Translations under genes and position numbers: made by a program
Notes under the pieces: generated by a model
Told to the model about the DNA's origin: nothing
What the model saw: only the letters and a program-made list of their open reading frames with translations
The model's database searches: none
Assembly (NCBI GenBank): GCA_031826515.1
Contig: CP134536.1
Span: forward strand, 3,354,501-3,418,500
Direction of reading: 5' to 3'
Source: Flavobacteriaceae bacterium HL-DH10
GTDB taxonomy: Bacteria; Bacteroidota; Bacteroidia; Flavobacteriales; Flavobacteriaceae
DNA length: 64,000 nt
In this document: positions 37,268-45,700 of the stretch, piece after piece
Layout: every line of letters starts with the position of its first letter
Position numbering within the stretch: the first letter of the stretch is position 1

Positions 37268-38356
37268 CTATAAGTTTTTGGTAAGTTTTTTAACAATTTT
37301 GTTCTCAGATAAAAATTCTTTTAAAATAACTTTTATAGAGGTATAGACAGGTATAGCAAGAATAAGTCCGATAATACCAAATAAAATACCCGTTATTAAT
37401 ATTACTAGAAAAATTTCTAAAGGATGCGATTTTACGCTTTTAGAAAATATGATGGGTTGGCTACCAAAATTATCAACCAGTTGTCCAATCATAAATACAA
37501 CAAATACCCAGAGTGTTTTTGGTAAAATAACATGACTAAAACTATCGCCAAGGTTACTGGTCATTGTAAGTGTAAGCATTAAAAAGGCTCCAATTAACGG
37601 ACCAACATAAGGTACCAGATTTAGCAATGCACACAAAAAAGCGATTACAATGGGGTTTTCTACACCAATTATAAGTAAGCCAATGGTGTAAATAATAAAA
37701 AGGATGAGTATTTGAAAAATTAAGCCGACAAAATATCTTGATAATAAGTCTTTAATTTTTTCTGAAGAGTTTTTCCAACGAGATTCTTTATTATCGGGTA
37801 TAAAAGTCATAATACCACTTTCAAAGAGTCTGCTGTCTTTTAAAAAGAAAAAGGATATAAAAAGTACCGAAAACAACCCAATACTAAAGCTTCCAAGTCC
37901 ACTAATAATCGAGTTTAAAAAGTCTGGAATTAATGAATAATCTATTTTAGCTAAGAGATTCGATTCTTTTAAAGACTGTTCAATATCAATTTGATGAATA
38001 TTAAAATATTCAATAATTTTAATATATAAATTTTCAATATTACTTTGTAATTCATTAATATTTAACAGCGATAAATTATGACCTTGCTTTACCACTAAAG
38101 GAATAAATAAACCTACTAAGCCAAAGAATATACCTAGTAAGATAACCATGGTAACAATTACTGCAATGGTGTTTTTAAATTTCAATCTGCGTTCTAAAAA
38201 AAGCACAATGGGTCTGCCAATTAATGATATAACAGCAGCAATAGCAATATAGCCTATAACCGACTGTATTTGATATAAAAAGTAAAGCAATAAGGCAATG
38301 CCTAAAATAATACTGACTGCTCTTAAAATACCGTTTGAAATTGATTTAGAATTCAT
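37268..38356 (-). CDS. AI-2E family transporter (PerM/YdiK type)
   Basis: This 362-residue inner-membrane protein has about eight hydrophobic helices, arranged as two at the N-terminus (ISNGILRAVSIILGIALLLY, YIAIAAVISLIGRPIVLFLE), a long soluble loop, then the C-terminal block with LLNLVPYVGPLIGAFLML and QLVDNFGSQPIIFSKSVKSH. That last block is the AI-2E family signature. The family includes sodium/proton antiporters, putative autoinducer-2 exporters and general permeases, so a signalling role should not be assumed. It is upstream of the methyltransferase gene in a tight pair. Confidence 0.85.
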   Translation of the reverse strand: MNSKSISNGILRAVSIILGIALLLYFLYQIQSVIGYIAIAAVISLIGRPIVLFLERRLKFKNTIAVIVTMVILLGIFFGLVGLFIPLVVKQGHNLSLLNINELQSNIENLYIKIIEYFNIHQIDIEQSLKESNLLAKIDYSLIPDFLNSIISGLGSFSIGLFSVLFISFFFLKDSRLFESGIMTFIPDNKESRWKNSSEKIKDLLSRYFVGLIFQILILFIIYTIGLLIIGVENPIVIAFLCALLNLVPYVGPLIGAFLMLTLTMTSNLGDSFSHVILPKTLWVFVVFMIGQLVDNFGSQPIIFSKSVKSHPLEIFLVILITGILFGIIGLILAIPVYTSIKVILKEFLSENKIVKKLTKNL

Positions 38357-38404
38357 TTAGTAAATATAATAATTTGTCTGTAATGAGGCTAAATAAGTTG
38401 TAGG

Positions 38405-38500
38405 GTCATTTCGAACTGAAGAAAGCCATATAGTATAAAAATTAAATTGGGTTTGTTATGATTGTTGAGGAGCTTCAATCGTTACTTATTTCTGCATGAC
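38405..38500. repeat. Possible degenerate intergenic repeat with GTCAT ends
   Basis: The segment starts GTCATTTCGAACTGAAG and ends TTATTTCTGCATGAC, so its ends are inverted (GTCAT/ATGAC). The left end resembles a short interspersed repeat that I recall in flavobacterial intergenic regions. Only this one copy is in the window and the interior does not pair well. Confidence 0.3.
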
Positions 38501-39001
38501 TTAAAGGAATTGCTTTGTTATTTCATATAAAGCAATGTTGGTAGCTTGAACCACATTCATACTGCTATTTTGTCCAAACATATCAATATGAATTATGGTA
38601 TCTGAAATGTTTAGAATGCTTTCTGATACACCAAAATTTTCATCACCAATAACTAACGCTATCGGTTTTTCTGTTGAAAACTGAACCGTATGTATAGGTT
38701 TGCTTTCACTTGTTATTTCTAAAGAAATGATTTGATAACCCTTAGTTTTTAAATCATTAATAACTTTTGAAGCTGATTCGTTTATTTCATAATTAACCAC
38801 TTTTTCAGTAGCTCTGGAGGTTTTTGTGATTTTTCGTCCAATAGTTATTTGTTCACCACAAAGAATAAGTTTTTCAATGCCAAAGGCATCGGCAATTCTA
38901 AATAAACTACCAATATTGGGAGCATTAGTAACGTTGTCGCAAACTAATGTTATTGGAAATTTACGTTTGTTAAAGTTTGTATTGTAATGTGTGAGTTGCA
39001 A
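38501..39001 (-). CDS. TrmH/SpoU family RNA 2'-O-methyltransferase
   Basis: This 166-residue SPOUT enzyme has the three family motifs: TNAPNIGSLFRIADAFG (motif 1, with N-x-G-S-x-F-R), ALVIGDENFGVSESIL (motif 2) and SMNVVQATNIALYE (motif 3). It methylates ribose 2'-OH in tRNA or rRNA; the site is not determined. It is shorter than TrmH proper and has no N-terminal substrate domain. The start is TTG at 39001: in frame upstream there is no ATG before a stop, and the conserved core starts soon after. Confidence 0.82.
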   Translation of the reverse strand: MQLTHYNTNFNKRKFPITLVCDNVTNAPNIGSLFRIADAFGIEKLILCGEQITIGRKITKTSRATEKVVNYEINESASKVINDLKTKGYQIISLEITSESKPIHTVQFSTEKPIALVIGDENFGVSESILNISDTIIHIDMFGQNSSMNVVQATNIALYEITKQFL

Positions 39002-39040
39002 GTTAGGTTTATGCGTTTATTTGTTTGTCTCGTAAAATTA

Positions 39041-39379
39041 CTAATCTCTAATCAATACTTTATTAAAATTACTAGCTTTCTTGTTTTCACTCATCCATAT
39101 AGCAATAGGGACTGTGCCGCTTAAAGTAGTAAGGAATCCTAAATCCCAAAATAAAACCGAAAATAAAATTGCAGCAATAACACCCGCAATTATTATAAAA
39201 TTATTAGGTTCTGCATGTAATCTATTTATATGTCTTTTAGTATGGTTTCCACAATGTTTACACCTTTCATTTATTTCAATACCAATTTCGCATTTTAAAT
39301 CATATCTATTATTAGATTTAACTTTAATTGAATTTGTTTTTTTACAAGATTGAGAACTACAATAATAATAAAGCGTCAT
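39041..39379 (-). CDS. Zinc-ribbon membrane protein, unknown
   Basis: This 112-residue protein starts with a cysteine-rich segment: a CSSQSCKKT pair and a later CKHCGNHTKRH pair (about residues 7-12 and 40-43), spaced like a small zinc ribbon. Two hydrophobic helices follow (IIIAGVIAAILFSVLFWDLG and FLTTLSGTVPIAIWM). I do not recognise a named family. It is 8 bp downstream of the DUF4159 gene and likely part of that operon. The cytoplasmic zinc ribbon could bind protein or nucleic acid, which remains a guess. Confidence 0.65.
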   Translation of the reverse strand: MTLYYYCSSQSCKKTNSIKVKSNNRYDLKCEIGIEINERCKHCGNHTKRHINRLHAEPNNFIIIAGVIAAILFSVLFWDLGFLTTLSGTVPIAIWMSENKKASNFNKVLIRD

Positions 39380-39387
39380 AATTATTT

Positions 39388-40029
39388 TTAATTTTCAAAA
39401 ACATACTTAATAATGTTAGCTCCCATATTTAAAGCTTTTTCTCTAACATTTTCAGGGTCGTTATGCACTTCGGAATCTTCCCATCCATCACCTAAATCAC
39501 TTTCAAAAGTAAATAGTAAAACAAGTCTGTTTTCATTGAAAACTCCAAAAGCTTGTGGGCGCTTGCCATCGTGTTCATGAATTTTAGGTAAGCCATTCGG
39601 GAATTTATATACTATGTTGAAAATGGCGTGATTTGCTGGTAATTCTACTAAATCTTTATTTGGAAATACTTTTTTTAGTTCTTTGGTGATATAAGGCTTT
39701 AAACCATAATTATCATCAATATGTAAAAATCCACCCGAAATCAGGTAATTACGAAGGTTTTCGGCATCAGTTTCACTAAAAAAAACATTACCATGGCCAG
39801 TCATGTGAATAAACGGAAATTGAAAAATATCGCTACTTCCTGTTTCGACGGTTTCAGGTTTTGTACTTATTTTAGTATCAATATTTTCATTGCAAAACCT
39901 AATTAAATTTTTTAAAGATGTTGGGTTTGCGTACCAATCGCCACCACCTTGATATTTTAATAGGGCTATTTCTTGAGAAAAACCACCAATAGATATAAGT
40001 GAAAAAATAAAAATAAAAAATAACTTCAT
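39388..40029 (-). CDS. DUF4159 domain exported protein
   Basis: This 213-residue protein has a signal peptide (MKLFFIFIFSLISIGGFSQ) and a DUF4159 domain: LKYQGGGDWYANPTSLKNLI at the start, then HMTGHGNVFFSETDAENLRN and GGFLHIDDNYGL. The fold is related to glutamine amidotransferase-like and ThuA-like domains; the function of DUF4159 is unknown. It lies 6 bp after rsmE in the same direction. Family identity is confident. Confidence 0.82.
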   Translation of the reverse strand: MKLFFIFIFSLISIGGFSQEIALLKYQGGGDWYANPTSLKNLIRFCNENIDTKISTKPETVETGSSDIFQFPFIHMTGHGNVFFSETDAENLRNYLISGGFLHIDDNYGLKPYITKELKKVFPNKDLVELPANHAIFNIVYKFPNGLPKIHEHDGKRPQAFGVFNENRLVLLFTFESDLGDGWEDSEVHNDPENVREKALNMGANIIKYVFEN

Positions 40030-40035
40030 ATAAAA

Positions 40036-40740
40036 TTATTCGTTTATAAATGCAGCGCTATGGCACGCTACAATAGCAGCCGTTTCTGTGCGTAATCTAG
40101 TGTCTCCCAAAGTTACAGGAATAAAGTTGTTTTTGAGTGCTAATTCTATTTCTTTAACAGAAAAATCACCTTCTGGTCCAATCAAAATAGTGATATCTGT
40201 TTTAGGTTTTAGTTCGTTTTTTAACGATTTTCTATGGGTTTCTTCACAATGCGCAATAAATAAATCGCCATTAAAATCCTGTTTTATAAAGTCTTTAAAA
40301 GCAATAGCGTCATTAAGTTTTGGCATGTAACAGCTTAAAGATTGCTTTGTTGCCGATTGCAAGATTTTTTCAAAACGTTCTGTTTTGATTATTTTACGTT
40401 CGCTATGATCGCAAATAATAGGCGTGATGCTATCAATGCCAATTTCGGTAGCTTTTTCTAAAAACCATTCGTAGCGGTCGTTCATTTTTGTGGGTGCTAC
40501 GGCAAGGTGTAAATTATAATCTCGTTTAGGTTGTAATGATTTAGAAACAATGGTAACCATGCATTTTTTTATATCTGGAACAGTTACTTCGGCATTAAAT
40601 AACCACCCTTTTCCATTTGTAATATGCAAGGTGTCTCCAATGGTTTTACGTAACACTTTTACAATATGTCTGCTTTCTTCTTTATCAAAAGTAAATTGAG
40701 AAGTGCTTTCGGTTATGTTTGGATTGTAAAAAAGTTGCAT
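40036..40740 (-). CDS. rsmE: 16S rRNA m3U1498 methyltransferase RsmE
   Basis: This 234-residue SPOUT enzyme has an N-terminal PUA-like part (HIVKVLRKTIGDTLHITNGK) and a C-terminal knot with TITPIICDHSERKII-like text (HSER motif), TILIGPEGDFSVKEIELAL (SAM loop) and LGDTRLRTETAAIVACH. It methylates U1498 in the ribosomal decoding region. Its ATG shares one base with the stop of the upstream peptidylprolyl isomerase gene, so translation is likely coupled. Confidence 0.92.
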   Translation of the reverse strand: MQLFYNPNITESTSQFTFDKEESRHIVKVLRKTIGDTLHITNGKGWLFNAEVTVPDIKKCMVTIVSKSLQPKRDYNLHLAVAPTKMNDRYEWFLEKATEIGIDSITPIICDHSERKIIKTERFEKILQSATKQSLSCYMPKLNDAIAFKDFIKQDFNGDLFIAHCEETHRKSLKNELKPKTDITILIGPEGDFSVKEIELALKNNFIPVTLGDTRLRTETAAIVACHSAAFINE

Positions 40741-41378
40741 TAATTTACCTGTTCTATGATTTTTAAAACTTCAATTTCAGAAATTTCTTTTGGTTCGTAT
40801 GTTTTTAAAATGACGTAATACCATTTTTTAGATGGAATATCTATCGTAAAAATATCATGTATTTCATGGGAGTCTTTTATTATACTATTTTCAAAGTCAG
40901 GGTGCATATCTCCTTTTAAAAACCACCCAGAATCACCGCCTTTATTAGCGTTGTCATCCATTGAGTATTGTTTTGCTAAGAAATCAAAAGAGGCTCCATT
41001 TTTAAATTTATTAATAATTAAGTTTCTTAAATTAGTGATTTTTTCAAGTTTGTATTTGGTGCCATCTAAATAAATATAAGACACTCTATAATAGATTTTT
41101 TTTGTTTTATCGGCTATTTTATAATAGGTTTTTTCAAATTCATTTTCACTTATTTTTGTGCCACCAACATGCATTTTAAAAAGTTCTTTTGTTAGTCGTG
41201 TTTTATGTTTTTCTTCATTAAAAGTAATTAATTTATTCTTTTTAGAATTTTTAGTTTCTAAATAGCTTTTAATTTGTTCTGGAGTTTCAATGGTTTCTAA
41301 TTCTTTTTCTGTGGTATTTTGAGCTTTTAAAATGGCTGAGCAGCTAATAAATAATAAAATAAGTAATTGTTTAAACAT
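40740..41378 (-). CDS. Exported parvulin-type peptidylprolyl isomerase
   Basis: This 212-residue protein has a lipoprotein-like or secretory signal (MFKQLLILLFISCSAILKAQ). The C-terminal half has a rotamase pattern: FDFLAKQYSMDDNANKGGDS and GWFLKGDMHPDFENSI, matching the parvulin core (GGDLGWF in relatives). It probably assists folding of outer-membrane proteins in the periplasm. It is shorter than SurA. It overlaps rsmE by one base and is 104 bp after tsaD. Confidence 0.78.
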   Translation of the reverse strand: MFKQLLILLFISCSAILKAQNTTEKELETIETPEQIKSYLETKNSKKNKLITFNEEKHKTRLTKELFKMHVGGTKISENEFEKTYYKIADKTKKIYYRVSYIYLDGTKYKLEKITNLRNLIINKFKNGASFDFLAKQYSMDDNANKGGDSGWFLKGDMHPDFENSIIKDSHEIHDIFTIDIPSKKWYYVILKTYEPKEISEIEVLKIIEQVN

Positions 41379-41482
41379 AAAGTAGGTTTTGAATTTGGTT
41401 TTAAATTTAATGGGATTACGGTAATATGCAGATATTAGAAAAATAAGTTTTAAGAAACGGGTGTTTATAACTTCGTTTGATG

Positions 41483-42505
41483 TTAAATTTTTAACCTAGC
41501 AGAAGCCATCACATCTTGCTCAGCAAAATCATTTTCTAAATATTTTAAATAACCAACAATGGCAATCATAGCAGCATTATCGGTAGTGAATTCAAATTTA
41601 GGAACATAGGTGGTCCATCCAAATTTTTGTTCGCCATCTTTCAATGCTTGTCTAATACCTGAATTTGCAGAAACACCACCACCAATTGCAATATGATTAA
41701 TACCTGTTTGTTTTGAAGCTAGTTTTAGTTTATCTATTAAAATCCCAATAATTGTATACTGTATAGACGCACAAATATCATTCAGGTGGTCTTCAATAAA
41801 ATTAGGATTTGCTTTTACTTCACGTTGAATAAAATAAAGAATAGCCGTTTTTAATCCAGAAAAGCTAAAGTTTAAACCATCTACTTTAGGTTTCGTAAAT
41901 TGAAAAGCTTTTGGGTTTCCTAATTTGGCACGTCTATCAATTTCGGGACCTGCAGGGTAACCTAAGCCTAAAATTTTTCCACTTTTATCGAAAGCTTCAC
42001 CAACGGCATCATCAATGGTTTCGCCAATGACTTCCATATTAAAATAGCTTACAACTTTCACAATTTGTGTGTGACCTCCAGAAATAGTCATCGCTAAAAA
42101 AGGAAATGGAGGTTTTTCAAAACCTTCTTCATCTATAAAATGGGCTAAAATATGCCCTTGCATGTGGTTTACATCTATTAACGGAATGTTTAATCCGTAA
42201 GCCAGTGATTTTGCAAAAGATGTTCCAACCAATAAAGATCCCATTAAACCTGGACCTCGTGTAAATGCAATGGCATGTAACTCTTCTTTAGTAATATTTG
42301 CTTTTTTAAGTGCTTGGTGTACTACAGGAACAATGTTTTGTTGATGCGCCCTAGAAGCTAATTCTGGTACAACACCACCAAACTCTTCATGTATTTTTTG
42401 ATTAGCTACAACATTGCTTAAAATTTTACCGTTGTGTATTACAGAAGCGGCTGTGTCGTCGCATGACGACTCAATTCCTAGTATATAAATATTTTGTGAA
42501 CCCAT
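41483..42505 (-). CDS. tsaD: tRNA threonylcarbamoyladenosine transferase TsaD
   Basis: This 340-residue ASKHA-fold protein transfers the threonylcarbamoyl group to A37 of ANN-decoding tRNAs, with TsaB and TsaE. The N-terminal ILGIESSCDDTAASVI is diagnostic. The metal-binding histidines are His114 and His118 in DVNHMQGHILAHF, and the nucleotide loop is TISGGHTQIV with IAIGGGVSANSGIR later. Length is normal. It is divergent from tamB, an arrangement I recall as common in flavobacteria. Confidence 0.95.
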   Translation of the reverse strand: MGSQNIYILGIESSCDDTAASVIHNGKILSNVVANQKIHEEFGGVVPELASRAHQQNIVPVVHQALKKANITKEELHAIAFTRGPGLMGSLLVGTSFAKSLAYGLNIPLIDVNHMQGHILAHFIDEEGFEKPPFPFLAMTISGGHTQIVKVVSYFNMEVIGETIDDAVGEAFDKSGKILGLGYPAGPEIDRRAKLGNPKAFQFTKPKVDGLNFSFSGLKTAILYFIQREVKANPNFIEDHLNDICASIQYTIIGILIDKLKLASKQTGINHIAIGGGVSANSGIRQALKDGEQKFGWTTYVPKFEFTTDNAAMIAIVGYLKYLENDFAEQDVMASARLKI

Positions 42506-42580
42506 TAATGAAAATTAGGCATAATAATTGTTAATTTTGAAAACGAAAGAACATCTATTAATGCTCTTTATCTGTAATTA

Positions 42581-42588
42581 CAAAACTA
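42581..42588 (-). promoter_or_regulatory. Candidate -7 element for tsaD
   Basis: The minus strand reads TAGTTTTG (TAnnTTTG), 76 bp before the tsaD ATG, without a clear -33 element. Confidence 0.3.
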
Positions 42589-42594
42589 CTCATT

Positions 42595-42602
42595 TATTTT
42601 TG
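42595..42602 (+). promoter_or_regulatory. Candidate -7 element for tamB
   Basis: TATTTTTG (TAnnTTTG) lies 155 bp before the TTG start of tamB, only 7 bp from the divergent tsaD candidate. Confidence 0.3.
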
Positions 42603-42756
42603 TAATGAAATATAAATAGTTTAAGTAGTTTGCCTTAGATAAAAGTTTTTAAAATATGCAATTACTAAGGAAACCTAGTTTATTCTTAATAAAATTATAA
42701 CTTTAGAAAGTATCAAAAAAATCTTAAAAATAGCATCAAAAATAGTAGGCATTTTA

Positions 42757-45700
42757 TTGCTGCTTTTCATCATTTTGGTGTTGGTGCTTTCTATTCCTTT
42801 TGTTCAAACAAGTTTGGGGAATTATGCTACTAAGCGTCTTAACGATGAGTTTAAAACCAATATAAATATCGATAAAGTGAGCTTGCAATTTAACGGCGAT
42901 GTAGAACTTAAAAATATTTATATAGAAGATTATAAGCAGGATACACTTATAAATATAGCCGAATTAAATACATCGATAATAAATGTTTCTAATTTAATAA
43001 ATGGCAAATTAACTTTTGGTGATATTGATATTATAGATTTAGTTTTTAATATAAAAACCTATAAAGACTCAAGAGAAACTAATTTAGATGTTTTTGTTAA
43101 TCGATTTGAAGATGATAATCCTAGAACAGGAAAGAGTAGTTTTCTGCTATCATCTAGCGATGTCTCTATTTATAATGGAATATTTAGGCTTTTAGATGAA
43201 AATAGAGAAACAACCAAGCTATTAGAATTTAAAAATTTAAATATTAATGCTACCAATTTTTTAATTAATGGTAGCGATGTAAGTACGCGAATAAATACGT
43301 TAGCTTTTAAAGATAGTAGAGGGTTGGTTATGAAAAATTTAATGACTAATTTTTCATATACACCTTCAGGTATGACGTTTGATAATCTGGAAATAAAAAC
43401 GCCAAAGTCAGTTTTAAAAGGTGATTTAAGCTTTTTTTATAAGCGAGAAGATTTACAGTTTTTTACAGATAAGGTTATAGTTGCAGCTAATTTTAAAGAC
43501 TCTAGTGTTCAATTAGATGAATTGAATACGTTTTATAATGAGTTTGGAATCAACCAAAAAGCAAATTTTAGTGCTAATCTATCAGGAGCTTTAAATGATT
43601 TGCGAGTAAATAGTTTAAAGTTAAATACAAGTAGAAATACAAAGGTTTACGGTAATATTAATTTTAAAAATTTATTTAACAAAGAAGAAAATAATTTTTA
43701 TATGAATGGCGATTTTAATAATCTAACCTCTACATATAAAGATTTAACAGCGTTGTTGCCAAATGTTTTAGGTGAAGCGATACCTACATCATTTGATAGG
43801 TTAGGACGGTTTACTATTAAAGGGAATTCGCAAGTAACATCATCAAAAGTTATTGCAGATATTGAAATTGATACCGATTTAGGTTTTGTTATTTCCAATC
43901 TAGAAATAGATAAAATAAATGATATAGATAATGCCAAGTATGAGGGTAAAGTTATATTTGAAAAGTTTGATTTTGGTACCTTTTTAAATGCTCCAGATGT
44001 AGGGCTTGCATCTTTAAATTTTGATGTGAAAGGAAACGGCTTTTTAACAGAGAATATTAATACTCAGGTTAAAGGCGATGTGTTTGAAATAGAGTTTAAT
44101 AATTATAATTACAAGCGTATTAAAGTTGCAGGAAATGTGCGTAACAACATATTTGATGGCAATTTAACTACAAATGATACAAATTTAAAGTTGAATTTTA
44201 ATGGCTTGGTAGATTTTTCAGAACAAGTAAATAAATATGATTTTGAAGCCCAAGTTGATTATGCCAATTTAAATGTACTAAACTTTGTTAAAAAAGATAG
44301 TATTTCTGTTTTAAAGAGTATTGTTAAAATGAATATGAATGCCAGCAGCTATGATGATGCTTATGGTAAAATTTCATTCAGAAAAACATCTTATAAAAAT
44401 GAAAATGATACATACTACTTCAATGAATTTGATATTTCTTCAAGGTTTAGTGAAGGTTTAAGGTTTATAGAAATTAATTCTCCAGACATTATAGAAGGCG
44501 ATTTAAAAGGACGATTTCGTTTTAAAGATTTAAAGAAACTTTTTGAAAATTCATTAGGGCATATTTATACAAATTATGTACCTCACGAGGTTGAAACTAA
44601 TCAAAGTTTCGATTTTAATTTCAAAATATATAATAAAATTATTGAAGTTATTTACCCAGAAATTCAATTAGGGAAAAATACATTTATCCGTGGTAGAGTA
44701 GAGAGCGATGAGACAAAGTTTAGACTTACATTTAAATCTCCAGAAATTAAGTTAGCAAACAATTTTGCTAATAATATAGAACTCCAAGTAGATAATAGTA
44801 ATCCGCTTTTTAACACCTATGTAGAAATAGATAGTTTAAATACTAAATATTATGATGTTTCCAAGTTTAATTTAATAAATGTAACCGTAAATGACACCTT
44901 ATTTATAAGGACTGAGTTTAATGGGGGTAAACTTAATAATGATAGTTTTAATTTGAGTTTTTATCATACCATTAATGAAGATAATGAATCTGTAATAGGT
45001 TTTAAAAAATCGGATGTTACAATAAAAGATAATAAGTGGTATATTAATGAAGATAAAGATAGATTTAATAAGGTATCTTTCGATAAAGCATTAACCTCAT
45101 TCAAAATAGATGGTTTTAAAGTAAATCATAACAACGAAGAAATTAAGCTTTCTGGGTTTATAAAGGATTCCACTCAAAAGGATTTAAAACTTAATTTTAA
45201 AAATGTAGATCTTGCTAAAATAACGCCAGATATAGATAGTTTATCCTTAGCAGGAAATGTTAATGGTAAATTAAATATATTACAGCAAAACGGAAGTTAT
45301 TTACCTAATTCTACTATTGTTATTAACGATTTGGAAGTGAATAATTTCCCGTTAGGTTCGTTTGATGCTACAATAACTGGTAATAAAACACTAACTAATT
45401 ATAATGTAAATGCTAATATAAAAAACGATGCTTTAAAATCCTTTACGGCCAAAGGAGATATTAGTATTATTGGTAAGCAAGCGAATATTGATGTCGATTT
45501 AGAATTTAACGAGTTTAATTTATATCCATTAAACCCTTTGTTAGAGGATGTGTTATCAAATATTAGGGGTGTTATTACAGGGGAAGTTAACGTAATAGGG
45601 AGTCTTAAGCGTCCAGAAATGAACGGAGATCTTATTTTGAATAAATCGGGACTAGGAATCCCGTATTTAAATGTAGATTATGATTTTGCAGATAACGCCT

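Noticed and set aside
37268-38356. Quorum-sensing AI-2 exporter
   Set aside because: The AI-2E family name does not establish AI-2 transport; members include ion antiporters and no lux genes are nearby.
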